Assembly: GCF_052324685.1 (NCBI RefSeq)
Contig: NC_135228.1
Location: 15,740,611 to 15,804,610, forward strand
From: Brachyhypopomus gauderio
Taxonomy: Eukaryota > Chordata > Actinopteri > Gymnotiformes > Hypopomidae
Reading direction: 5' to 3'
Length of the DNA stretch: 64,000 nt
In this document: positions 1 through 11,140 of the stretch, in pieces
Layout of the letters: the number at the start of each line of letters is the position of its first letter
How positions within the stretch are numbered: the stretch's first letter is position 1
The notes under the pieces: model-generated
The model's input: only the letters and a program-made list of their open reading frames with translations
Told to the model about the DNA's origin: nothing
Database searches by the model: none
Position numbers and translations under genes: made by a program

Positions 1-3000
1 TCCCTATCACACCATAACCCATTGCACTGGTATCCATTCATGCCTCAGAGGAAAAACATACGGCCATGTGGTGGAACTGGAGACCTGTGTCCATGGTGGA
101 CCTCGCCTTCACCTGATGATGCTAGGATTGTCTCCAGCCCCCATACACCCCCCCCCCCCCCCCCCCGTGACCCTTGCAAACTAGTGGGATATAAAACTTT
201 ACAAACACATCTTTAAATATTGTTTATTATTGAGATTCTAATTAAAAACCTGTATAATTCTAGAGCAATGTTATACATTTCTTGTTGAAAGGCAAGATAC
301 CGATGTGTTTCAGCTTGCAGTTTTCAAAACAACTATGGAAATAATTTAGTTGTTTTTAGGCTTTTGGTGTCTAGTAGCCTTGTATGTGAATGGATGGTGG
401 GATAATTTTCAGAATTTTAGCTTCATTGAGTTTGTTATGGCTAAAACAATACAAGGAAATGCTAATTAACAGATAATGGAGGAGTTAAACAACTCTTGAC
501 ATGCCCGCAAATCAGCTGTTACATTAAATGTAAAAACCACTGTGAACTTCGTTGTGTTTCTGTTTACCTTTATTAGCAAATGAACCAAACTGTTATAGAG
601 AGTTTTAGAGAACACCCATGCACAAAGCCATGGTGATTTGATCTTGGCAAAAAATCACTGACACTGAGAAGTGTCAGTTATCCCGAATGGGCTGGAAAGT
701 TGGTGCACAGTCACTTTTAAAGATAGTTTTGAGAAATGCAGATTTGCAGATCTTTTGGAGGTTACCATCTGCTCCGTGTACAACAGAATATAACTGTACA
801 TGATTTTTTCCCCTAGTAGCTTTAAAGCATATTATCTTCTATAATGTGGTTCTGTAATTGGGCTGTCAGTAGTAATTTGATGGGTAATAATGCATTTAAA
901 CATCCTAGCATGATTCTGACTGATCTTTCGAAGCTTAGAGAGTTGAGACATCAATTATGCAGTGTTGCACTTTTGAGCAGATTTGGGGGTAGGGTTGCGA
1001 GTGAGTGTAGAGAGCACATTCACATCGAGGCCCAAAAAGTTCCGAGAGCCACACTGGTGCCAGTCCAGTCTGCCAGTCTAGAGCCTGTCTGCTATGGCAT
1101 AATGAAACTGCCCTAAGGGTCAGGACCATGCTGATTGGAACAGACAGTGTTGCATGCTGTCTTCAGTGTTGCCATCACTATCTGCTGTGTTTGTGTGTTA
1201 TCTGCTCAGCCTTGAGAGATGGTATTTTTGGACAAATAAATATGAAATGTGGGGTAGAATAAGGGTGTTTCTGAATTATAAAGAAGATAAATGACATTAT
1301 GGCATGGTCCTGCACCTTGACAACAACAAATCATTTTCTTCAAATCAGAAACAATACTTATTATGAATTTTGCAGGATCTGAGTAGCTGATTTGGTGACC
1401 ACAGAATGCATCATGATGTAATACATGTAGCTTTTCGATGTACAGCATGTAAACGTGAGACTCTAGAATCGTGTGTCATGCCTCCCTCCTCTTCATGGCT
1501 GAGTGAGGTTTCCTTTTCCCTATGCTGTGCTCACAGGATATGGCAAAAAGATCATATTTTACTGCTCCAATTGTTGTTCCTGGAAATGTAATCAGAAAGT
1601 GTTTAAAGAACTGCAAGAGTTAAGGGTCATTGAAAAAAATATTCAACACGATGGCCTCCTCGTGATCACAGAAATAGGAGAAAAAAGTTTTTATAGCTCC
1701 ATCGTCGAACTCCAACCTGTGAAAAGCAGCACTGAGTGCTTGTGCATTGACATGTTGTTAATAATTGGGTGCGTGTTATCCCAGGATGAAGAGAGGATAT
1801 CCTTATTATTTAGTTTCCTGTTGCGGGACATTTTTATTGCTGTTTGAGGGAGAAAAGGTCCTTTGACCATAATACTTTTAGATTCTAGTTAGCATGGGCA
1901 GATTTTAAAAAATAAATAGAATAATTGTGTTGAATTGTGCTGCTTGTTTCACTTTATCTGGTCCAGGAGATTAGGGAGGCAGGGATCCACCACAAAGCTA
2001 TTTCAAAACTTATCAGTTTGAAGTAAAACACAATAACAGTATATTGGTTTTTAACATTAGGGCAACATTCTTCAACCTCAAACATGCATTCACAAATACA
2101 GAAAGGTCCACGTTGCCACATAATAAAGTCTTTATGAAACATGACAGCAGAGGCTCTGTCACTGTCGCTCACATCCCTGGCCACGTGTCCGTTATTAACA
2201 GAGCGACGGCATGAAGACCGCTCTTCTGTGCCAGGTTTGCATCGCGTCCGCCCTGCCAGTTACTGCCCCGGCACACTGCTTAGCTGTCCTGTCAGCTTAG
2301 AGAAATACTGTTGTTGGCGATATCAGCATTGAGGAATGGTTCATATCCGTGGCTAATCTTACAAACACACAAAGATGGATATGAGTGCAGCTTCTGGAAG
2401 TTTCCACAGTCCCTGCTGAGTAGCCACATATCTTTGTTCGCTTCACTGTACCCCCCATTCTCTGGTATGATGGTTTTTTATTTCGATGGATGCTGTCCGC
2501 ATGGTCCTTCATTCCTTCACCCCTATTGCTGTACTGGCCGTGTCCTCAGATTAGATGGATTCGCTCCTGCCACTAAACTGGATTAGAGAAGTTCAGCTTC
2601 AGTGGGTTGGAATGCCTTCGTAAACCCTTTTCTCTCTCTGCTCCAAATGGACACCATTAATTACTCCTTTGTTTTACTGTGGCCTGCTGTGTAGTGATGG
2701 CTTAACTCCCCTTTGTGTGAGACGGTACTGGGCTTTGTGTGACGGTACGTCAGGCATTGCAGTGAAACGTGCCTCGTTGTTTGCAGTGTGATCACAGGTG
2801 GAGGGGAATAAAGTACAAGTGCTTCAGTTTTTGAAGTTGGATACTTTCCAGAGACTTTAAACCTTTACTCCACTACAGATGAACCCACATTTTCTAAGTA
2901 TATTTGCTAAGTACCCAATTAGTTTGGCAATTACATAAATTGTGAACTGTGCACTTTGTATAATTAAGTAAATTTAATGTTCCTGGCTAACATGGCTATT

Positions 3001-5681
3001 GTTGTTGACTGTTAGGTTGCTGTTTCTATTCCAGATATCTGCTGCATAAAATTTTCCTCCCTGGTTTTGTGAACATTTTCCAGGAATGAATGTGATGAGA
3101 CTTTTTTCCCATCCTGACACTAAAAAGAACATAAAAAAAAACATTTTACGACCGATTCATATGCAGTTGAAACCAAATGTGTTTTTCTGCATTTTAGCTG
3201 CCCATATACAAATGTTATGATCATAACATAAGTTATGGAACATAAGTATCTGTGTTTTTTTTTTTGTTTTTTTTGGCCACACTCCCTTCCAATCTCGCAG
3301 GCTCGGCTTACACACTTAAAAGGTGGCACTATACTGCATAGTGTGCAGAATCACTACAGAGTCAAATTCAAATCTACCAGGGTTGTTTTTTCCTACCTTG
3401 AAGGTACCTGCATGAAAGCAGAATCCCATTTCAAGCCTGTTCTTTCTCTTAACCTGGACTGTCACCAGGTTAAGGGGTCAGCTATTACCATTTGGAATAT
3501 TATGAAGGAAAAGGGTTTAGAGAAATGAGTGAGCTTTATTATCTGTGACTGGTATACCTGTGGCTTCCTGTGGCTTTTAGTGACTATATCAGCACTTCTT
3601 ACCTCCAGATGGCTAATCTACCAGCTTACTGCTCTATAAATGGCTGCTACTCTTTCAACGCAGTTGCCTGAAACGACACATTTTTCAGATCACAATAATC
3701 TATGAGGTATATATTGTACACGGTGCAGAATAACCATGGATGAGGTAATTGGATTTTACTGGGATTAGTATGAGTATTTGAGGAAGCATTGTGTTCTGTG
3801 CCACCACCTAGTCATGACTGTTGAGGTGCCTGAATTAGCAGCTCTCTTTTTTGCCAAAAAAGGCAACGATATATTGTACTATCTCAATGATTTTGAGTGG
3901 TTTGTGTTTAAAGCAACTTTAAGATGATAAACCGTGATATCCAGCCAGTTTATGACTAGCATTGAGTACCTGAATATCATCACCATGTCTGTAAAGTGGC
4001 TTTTAAAAACATTATGAGGCAAGTAAGCTAGTGTTATCTTTTCTCCTCTGTGACCAGGGGTCCCCAAAAAGGCAGAGCTAGTGACAGCAGGGTATCTGAG
4101 GAGATAAGGGAGAAATGCAGAATGATAAGGAGTCCAAATATGAATGAGAGCATGTTGAAAAAGAAGACTGAAGGAAGTATGAGTGGAGAAGGACAGAGAA
4201 GCTGAATGGCTGACAAAGAAGAGCCAGGTTACATGGGAAACGTCGTGTAGCTTCTGGGCATCTGTCAGTCAGTGGGTGAAGCGAATTCCTTCAGCAAGAT
4301 GGCCCTTAGGGAAAAAAAAAAAGAAATATGGAAAGTAACACAAGAGTCCACAATGTGGATACTACTTTCTTTGATGTTTTTTTTTCTTATAAAGTGATTT
4401 ATTCAATTACCAACACACAAGTCTTTCAGTTTTGAGGTAAACATTGTCTCCATTTTCTTCCACAGCTAATTACCTTGGTTAGTTTTTTTTTTTTTTTTTT
4501 TTTTTTGATTATCATAGATTTCACCTCAGAACAACTAAATCTAAAGATCTATTTAGGGTAGTTTATGGTAGTCTTGATGAATGATTATGCAAAGAACTTT
4601 GATATTAATAATCTGTTCATTCTTTCTGTGGAGTTCGATATGTAGGTTAGTCTGACACACTTCATCTCTCTCCGAGGATAGACATCACCTTCAGCACAGT
4701 ATGATGGTATGTAATAGTAATGGTTCTTGCTGAACTCCAGTTTCAGGGAAATTGAACAAGCAGTCTCTGTTATAATAAAAAGGGCTTAGTTAAGGCAGTG
4801 ATGTTGTATCACACCGTGACTCATCGCCCAGTACAAACTGGATGAGTCATGAACAAATGTGAGTTCACAATGAGCGACCATGTCTGATGGTGGCAGTGTA
4901 GGAGTCTGTCGCTTCTCTTGTTTGTCTCTGTGACATTAAAGAACAACAGGGAAAAAGGAAATTGCACGTACGCGAACAGCCACACGAGTGATGGCACCTG
5001 CAGCGGCCGTCGCGTCTTAACGCATGCAGATGTGCGAAGTGCTTGGTCCTGCTGGGGGGGTTGGGGGGTTGAGTGCTGCCCAGGCTGTTGTGTCTGTGAG
5101 TATCCATGCTTGATTTCCTCCCTCAGAGTAGTTGGAGGGATATATTAGGCGAATAAGAAGGTTCCGGAACTTCTGTCGGATTCCCTTTCTATTACACGGT
5201 GGGTGTGGGTGTGGGTGTGTTGGAGAGAGTGAAGGCAACAGAGAGAGAGATAAGCACATTAAAAATCTTTCGAGTAGCTCTTCTCTGATACGAGTTTCTT
5301 CCCAGTCAGTGCCACATAGTAAAGTCCCCTGGTTTCAGGGCCAGGTACCTTTCTGTGAACCCTCATTTACTGTGACAAAGCACACAAATCATCAAGGACC
5401 TTAAATAGCCCCTCCTAAACGATCTCGAAAGTGTTATGAAAATCCAAATGTTTGCATTTCCAATGGACTGTACAGTATTTAAATATGTGTACATATTGGA
5501 GAAAGAGATTTTGGTGGTCCAGAATAAACAGAAAATTGTGTAGAGATTCTTCTAATTTTGTTACTTGATGAGAGGTTACAACTACTTCCATGCTATGTTT
5601 TGGGGTCTACATTATATGTAAATTCGATATAATCTCTCCGATATTTCATTTCATTATGATGACAAGTGCTTCTGTGCTGTA

Positions 5682-5683
<2 letters not shown>
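1..5683. other. No gene recognised; AT-rich non-coding DNA
   Basis: Short open frames occur on both strands but none resembles a known family or has a convincing splice structure. A run of 19 C lies at 148-166, and T-rich runs lie near 3248-3275 and 4481-4507. This stretch may belong to the first intron of unc119 or to the intergenic region left of it. Confidence 0.6.

Positions 5684-5685
<2 letters not shown>

Positions 5686-5770
<85 letters not shown>
5686..5770. repeat. (GT)n/(GA)n compound microsatellite
   Basis: About 31 GT units run to 5747, followed by about 12 GA units. It immediately precedes the first copy of a dispersed direct repeat. Confidence 0.97.
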
Positions 5771-6130
5771 AGAAAAGATTAAACTACCCACAATGTACAC
5801 CCAAAATAATGTTCTTTATGTTCATACACACATGTAAGCCTACACACACACACAGTCACTGTCTGTTCTGCCTTCTTTGTTGTTGTTCTGATAGCAGATT
5901 ACATGCTGCCTGGTACCCAGTGCGTTTATATTCATTCACTCATCCCTGTTTTCCTTCTCCTCCATCTCTCTGATATTCCAGGACAGCAGTGTATAGGGTT
6001 TCAGATATGATTTTTTATTTCTCCAATATAATTTGGAAAATATAATCCAATATAATTTTGGTTAGGGCTATTTAAAGGCATTATGCTAATTTTATGACAT
6101 TACATTAGTACTATATTCCACAACGGTGTT
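5770..6130 (+). repeat. Dispersed 350-bp direct repeat, copy 1
   Basis: It is nearly identical to 10150-10490 over the first 240 bp (starting AAGAAAAGATTAAACTACCC) and recognisably similar to the end (ATTAGTACTATA..CCACAAC). Copy 1 has several short insertions in the AT-rich second half. The family is not recognised. Confidence 0.85.
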
Positions 6131-6815
6131 ATGCTGTTATTCCTTAACAGGAACTGCTTAATAGTTTTGAGATTAGACGGAGAGTCACTAATCATGATGT
6201 AAATGCCACATCAATGGGCATCATTTTGATTAACTTTGAGGCCTATAGGGGTCATAAAGCACAAAAGCGTCTGGGTTCACGTGGCAAAGTGTACGTTTAG
6301 CCATGTGTGCATTGTGAACACCAGGTTTACTGCTCGGCTGAAGCCAGCAGGCAACCAGCACAAAGTGTCACTGGCATTTGTAGCGGAACGATAAAATTAG
6401 ACACAGTGGGAACCGAGGTGTGAGAGCCCCATATGGAGTGTGAAAAACGGAAAGTGGTGGTCAAACGTGGGCAGCGGCCGGCTCCAGAGCAGGTCGGCAC
6501 AGTCGGCCCTGTCACGGCGGAACGGTGGGCCCGCTGCCAACGTGACCTCAAACAAGGCCACAGAACTGAGGCATATGCTGCAGTAGTGGGACATGATCGC
6601 AGCCCCTCTGCTTTGCTCTCCTCTTGCTGTTTGGCGAGGTGGCGTCTGACGAGACTGCGTGTGTTTCAAGTTGTTCCTTTGTGACTGTAACATTGTGGTC
6701 GTTTGTCTGTTTCTGAACATTTTAATCCATTCCTAAAAAAAAGGTTTAATACATTTTGCACGTTACACACACAGTTCTAACAGAATATTATGTTCACCCC
6801 TGGTTTAGTCTTGCC
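6131..6815. other. No gene recognised
   Basis: Non-coding between two repeats. A slightly GC-rich patch at 6440-6560 is open in several frames but resembles nothing I know. Confidence 0.4.
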
Positions 6816-7660
6816 TGGGACATCACAGATGCCATGTAACGTAAGTATATTGCAGCAGAATGCAAAATGATGATTGCAGGCAAAGGACCGACCGATGTCT
6901 GGAAAAGTCATGAGAACAGTGTACCGTGTGAGGAGGGGCAGCGTCAGGGAAGTTGCTAAATTGGCTGGATGTTCTAGAGCCGCCGTCGTGAAGGTGTACA
7001 GAGAACGGACTTCTCACACATTGCCTGCTTCCCAATGGCATTCACAGCGGCGTCTCACGGGCCAGTGATGACGGGGGGATTCTGGCAATGCTACAGAGCG
7101 ATCGCCAAGCCAGAGTGGACTAGTTAACCTCCGTAATGACCACAGGTGCAATGGGTTAAGTGTCAGGGATCACCAGTGAGCGAAATCTTATGTCTGAGCC
7201 TTCAAAGCAGATGGTTAAGGTGCAGATCCTGGTTTGAGCTGCATAAAGTGGATGTACAGTGGCGTATATGCAGCCAAATCTTTGAGAACCAGTCCAAGAG
7301 ACGACAGTGGGCCAAACGCCAAGTGTTGGTACAGTGTACATGTCTGGGGGAACGTCCTCCTGCCATCTTGGACCACTAATACAACTGCATGAGTCTCTGA
7401 ATGCCAGTAGGTGCTTGGCAGTCCTAGCGGATCATATGCACCCGTACATGTTGACGTTCTTGGATTGATGGTCATGGCACCCATCAACCGGATAACGCCC
7501 CACATCTGGGAGCACTTGGATTACTAGTAATGACCCACAACCACCCAGCCAAGGGTCCTCAGCGCTCTGCTGTAGTTGGAATGGACAGGAGCCTCCAGAT
7601 ACGTTCTGTCACCTAATACAGTCCTTGAGTTCATGCTACAACATCTTACTAGAGACATTT
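6816..7660 (+). pseudogene. Decayed Tc1-family transposase
   Basis: The segment begins with a helix-turn-helix (SVREVAKLAGCSRAAVVKVY, near 6940-7000). After many stops and frameshifts it continues with recognisable Tc1 pieces, including LNASRCLAVLADHMHPYMLT near 7395-7460, followed by the region that should hold the QDNAPCH catalytic motif, now unreadable. It is an old, inactive copy of a family different from the intact element at 43472-45088. Confidence 0.7.
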
Positions 7661-8430
7661 GAGTAAAGGGTGGGTATTGCCGATATTAAATAGGTGGTGG
7701 TAATATTCTGATATGACTGTATACATAATTATAAGAAGCTACATCAGTTACCAAGACCAACAATCATCTAAAATGTTCAAAAGAGGACGAGAATGTATTT
7801 TTTTTATAACTGCAGTCATAGAATATTAGAATATAGCAGTGTGCAAGATATTGAACAGAAAACAGTGAAGGGTTAACTTTCAAGTCTATATTTTAATTGA
7901 TATCTTGTACTCAATATCAACATATTTTAATGCAAATGTGTTTTATTTTGGTTTTATTTTTGGCTTTTTTGTTTTATTCATGAATCCCTTTGCACTTTAG
8001 AAACACTTGTGATCACCCATAAGTGTGTGCATGCGTGCGTGCGTGCGCTCTTGTGTGTGTGCTTGTGTACGTGTGTGTGGATGCACTGACCCCAATCCCT
8101 TTGCTGCTCACTTATCATCCTACGAATAAAATAGCGCCTAATATAGTTAAACTTTCTGAATCCTCCAGAATGGTGCAGAGACTGCAGTCCTTTTAAAGAC
8201 CCTCCACTAATGTCCTACAAACGAGACAAAAAGATCAAACACAATGAGAGTGAGATAAATGACCAGGCAAATAATGACTGTTGCACAGTATCCTGCAACT
8301 GCTCTAGTTGTGCAGCTTGTAAATTTATAGCCACATCCAGTAAATTAACTAGCACAACAAAATCAGTTATTACCACTTGTTCCTGCTTAGGAATTACTAT
8401 AGGAGTTGTCTTGTATTTTTTGCATGAAAT
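7661..8430. other. No gene recognised
   Basis: AT-rich DNA. A 74-codon Cys-rich open frame with a hydrophobic C-terminus (8210-8434) matches no family I recognise and lacks any supporting context. A short (GTGC)n/GT-rich stretch lies near 8020-8080. Confidence 0.4.
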
Positions 8431-8640
8431 GTAATCAGCTTTACATTTACATTTATGGCATTTGGCAGACGCCCTTATCCAAAGTGACTTACATTTTTAT
8501 CTCATTTTTTATACAAGTGAGCAATTGAGGGTTAAGGGCCTTGCTCAGGGGCACCTCAGTCATGGCCTCAGGTCTGAGGATCGAACCCACAACCCTCCGG
8601 TCACAAGACCAGTTCCCTAACCACCAGGCCATGACTGCCC
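8431..8640 (-). mobile_element. tRNA-derived SINE (V-SINE-like), minus orientation
   Basis: Read on the minus strand, it starts with a tRNA-like head: an A-box-like GGCCTGGTGGTTAGGG and a B-box-like GGTTCGATCCTC. It ends with a tail resembling AAGTCACTTTGGATAAGGGC and TGCCAAATGCCATAAATG. This tail is shared with the LINE ends at 9846-9975 and 25665-26071. A close copy lies at 63240-63438. Confidence 0.78.
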
Positions 8641-9084
8641 TACATGGAAAAACCAAGCTTTACATTGGAAAAACCAAGAGAAAGAACATTTTCTTTGCTG
8701 TTTATTATACGTTTGAACCAGTGACTTGTTGTTTCCCTTAGCAAGGCATTTTAATGCTAATGGATATTACATTAATGATGTCTCTGTTTGCACCGCCACT
8801 TGTTACTATGGTAGCAATGAAGTTGGGAAACTCAAAGAAAAATAACTTTAGGACCCATGCAACAAATGTTCTTTAAACATCTACTTGTTCTAATGCAAAT
8901 TGATTTCTTGTCCTAGAAGGAGATGTAGAGATATTTAAAATGGTGGTGAAGTGCACAAGGTTTACAGAAAAATTGGATGTTTCAGTGCAGTTGTGTCATC
9001 AGCTGTGCAAGGAAGGAGCTTCTGAATTCTCAATGTATAAATATATATGAAGAAAACAAAAGAGGAAAAGTGATCAGTGCAGAG

Positions 9085-9845
9085 AACCACCACAAGGCCA
9101 TATATCAGCTCTGTCGGACAGCTACAGATATGTGGAAATTCAAGCTGGAACTCTAAGGCAAAAAACTGGAAGGACATCAACATTAAAGTACGTCCACAGG
9201 GTGTGAATAACAAGATCAAATCCACAAACTCGTGCACTCTGCCGGTCACCAAGTTTCCAGCAGGCACAATAAGCTGGCCAAGAGCCAGAAGCTACCAGTG
9301 GCCAAATGTTGTACACCAGCCAGAAGGAGTGGAGAAGGAAACCTACTAAATGTGACCTCCACTATCCACAAAACATCCATGACATCCAACATCCAAGCAC
9401 TGGCCCCCAAGGATGAGGTGACGAGGGTGTGCCTCAGACAGATGGGGGATATGGTCACCATGGGAGCAGTGGTGGTGCCATGGCAAAATAAGCCCCTCCG
9501 TGGAATGCGTCACCGCCCGACAGCAGTCGGTTGACGTAAGACATTCAAACAATTGACTATTGCTACAAGAAAACAGAAGTGATGCCCAGCATGCATGTTT
9601 GACACCAAAACACAGCACCTTGTACCAGGATGCCAAATGCTGGTAGAGAAAGAATAAAGTGAGAAACAAGCAAATGGGTCTTGTACAAGGACATGCCAGC
9701 CATATGAACCAGCACCCACGAGGGAGCCATAGGGAATGGTGGAAAACAACAAGACTTGTGGGACTTTCAGATTTAAACAGATAAGCAATTAATGGTGAAC
9801 CAACCAGACATCGTAATAGAGATGTCAGCAGCAGTGGTAATAGAG
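9085..9845 (+). pseudogene. Decayed non-LTR retrotransposon, C-terminal reverse-transcriptase region
   Basis: Scattered in-frame pieces match the C-terminal part of a LINE polyprotein common in fish: LPVTKFPAGTISWPR (9240-9285), STIHKTSMTSNIQALAPKDE (near 9358), PLRGMRHRP (9496-9522) and WDFQI-stop-TDK..NQPDIVIE (9760-9815). Stops and frame changes between them make it inactive. A 262-codon open frame on the opposite strand is only its shadow. Confidence 0.7.
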
Positions 9846-9975
9846 TCTGACTCAATGGTATCTTGAATTCTGGCCTATACGTACTCTTTCCTAGGATGAA
9901 TTCTGTGATCGGATGCAAAGCACTTTGTAAGTCGCTCTGGATAAGAGCGTCTGCTAAATGATGTAAATGTAATAA
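9846..9975 (+). mobile_element. LINE/SINE 3' end with shared tail
   Basis: It ends GTCGCTCTGGATAAGAGCGT then CTGCTAAATGATGTAAATGTAA. The upstream part (CAAAGCACTTTGTAA) matches the LINE end in slc13a2 intron 1 in reverse, so it is probably the same family, heavily 5'-truncated. Confidence 0.7.
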
Positions 9976-10149
9976 AAGTAGCAGTCCCATGTGATGCATG
10001 TATTCAAAGGAAGGGATATTAAAAATGTCAAGAAATAGCAGGAACTCAAAAAAAAAGAGAGAATGTGGAAAGTTAACACCAAGGTTGTCCCAGTGGTCAC
10101 ACGTGCACTTGTGGCTATGACCATGTGTGTGCATCTGTGATGTGTAAAA

Positions 10150-10490
10150 TAAGAAAAGATTAAACTACCCACAATGTACACCCAAAATAATGTTCTTTAT
10201 TTTCATACACACATGTAAGCACACACACACACACACTGTCACTGTCTGTTCTGCCTTCTTTGTTGTTGTTCTGATAGCAGATTACATGCTGCCTGGTACC
10301 CAGTGCGTTTATATTCATTCACTCATCCCTGTTTTCCTTCTCTCTCCTCCTCCATCTCTCTGATATTCCAGGACAGCAGTGGATAGGGTTTCAGATACAA
10401 TACTTTCAACTGTTTTTATTTATCCAATTTAATTTTGGTAAGGGCATTACACTATTGTTATGACATTAGTACTATAATCCACAACAGTGT
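10150..10490 (+). repeat. Dispersed 350-bp direct repeat, copy 2
   Basis: Same orientation as copy 1 at 5770-6130, offset by about 4.38 kb. It differs by a CTCT-type insertion near 10342 and small indels. Confidence 0.85.
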
Positions 10491-10559
10491 TGTGTATGCA
10501 CACCAGCTGCTTTATTATGTACACCTGTTTAACTGTAGACGTGATATAAGTGGTGTATA

Positions 10560-11140
10560 TATTGTAGAGAGATACACACACTCACTAGAACTTTATTAGA
10601 TACACCTAATTAACTGAAGACATGGCCAATACGACCTGCTGAAGTTCAAACCAAGCATCAGAATGGGTGATTAAAGTCTGAGTTTTTCATAATATATATA
10701 ACAAATACTTGTTTGAGTATTTCAGAAACTGCTGAGGTACTGGGATTTTTACATAGAACCATCTCTAGGGTATACAGAGAAAATGGGCTGAAAAAGAGAA
10801 AATGTACAGTATTCTGAGCAAAAATGGCTGGTTGATGCCACAGGTCAGAGGAGAATGGCCAGACTGGTTTGAGCTGATAGACAAGCAATAGTAACTCAAA
10901 TAAGCACTCATTACAACTGTGGTATGCGGAATTCACTGTACTCAACACCTCATGATGTGGTGGAACAGAATATTTGCCCCATGGATGTGCAGCTGGCAAA
11001 TCTGTAGTAACTGCATGTTGATATGAACGAAAATCTCTGAGGAATCTTTCCAGCATCATTTTGAATCTATGCCATGAAGAATTAAAGCAATTCTGTAGGC
11101 AAAAGTGGGACCAACCCAGTACTTATAAAAAGAATAGAGA
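10560..11140 (+). mobile_element. Internally deleted Tc1-family element (MITE-like)
   Basis: The left part resembles the 5' half of a common fish Tc1 transposase gene (a GAGTATTTCAGAAACTGCTG and ATCTCTAGGGT.TACAGAG stretch encoding the helix-turn-helix, then GAGGAGAATGGCCAGACTGG). Near 10930 it jumps to the 3' end (ATGATGTGGTGGAAC, then AAAATCTCTGAGGAA and AATTAAAGCAATTCTG). The catalytic domain is deleted. Confidence 0.75.

Noticed and set aside
8210..8434. 74-codon Cys-rich frame with a hydrophobic C-terminus, like a small secreted or membrane peptide
   Set aside because: No signal peptide, splice support, promoter or recognisable family; its end runs into a SINE.
9346..10134. 262-codon open frame on the minus strand, one of the longest in the window
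   Set aside because: It lies antisense to a decayed LINE and a LINE/SINE tail and has biased, repeat-like composition; it matches no family.
10658..11059. 133-codon minus-strand open frame
   Set aside because: It is the antisense shadow of the internally deleted Tc1 element.
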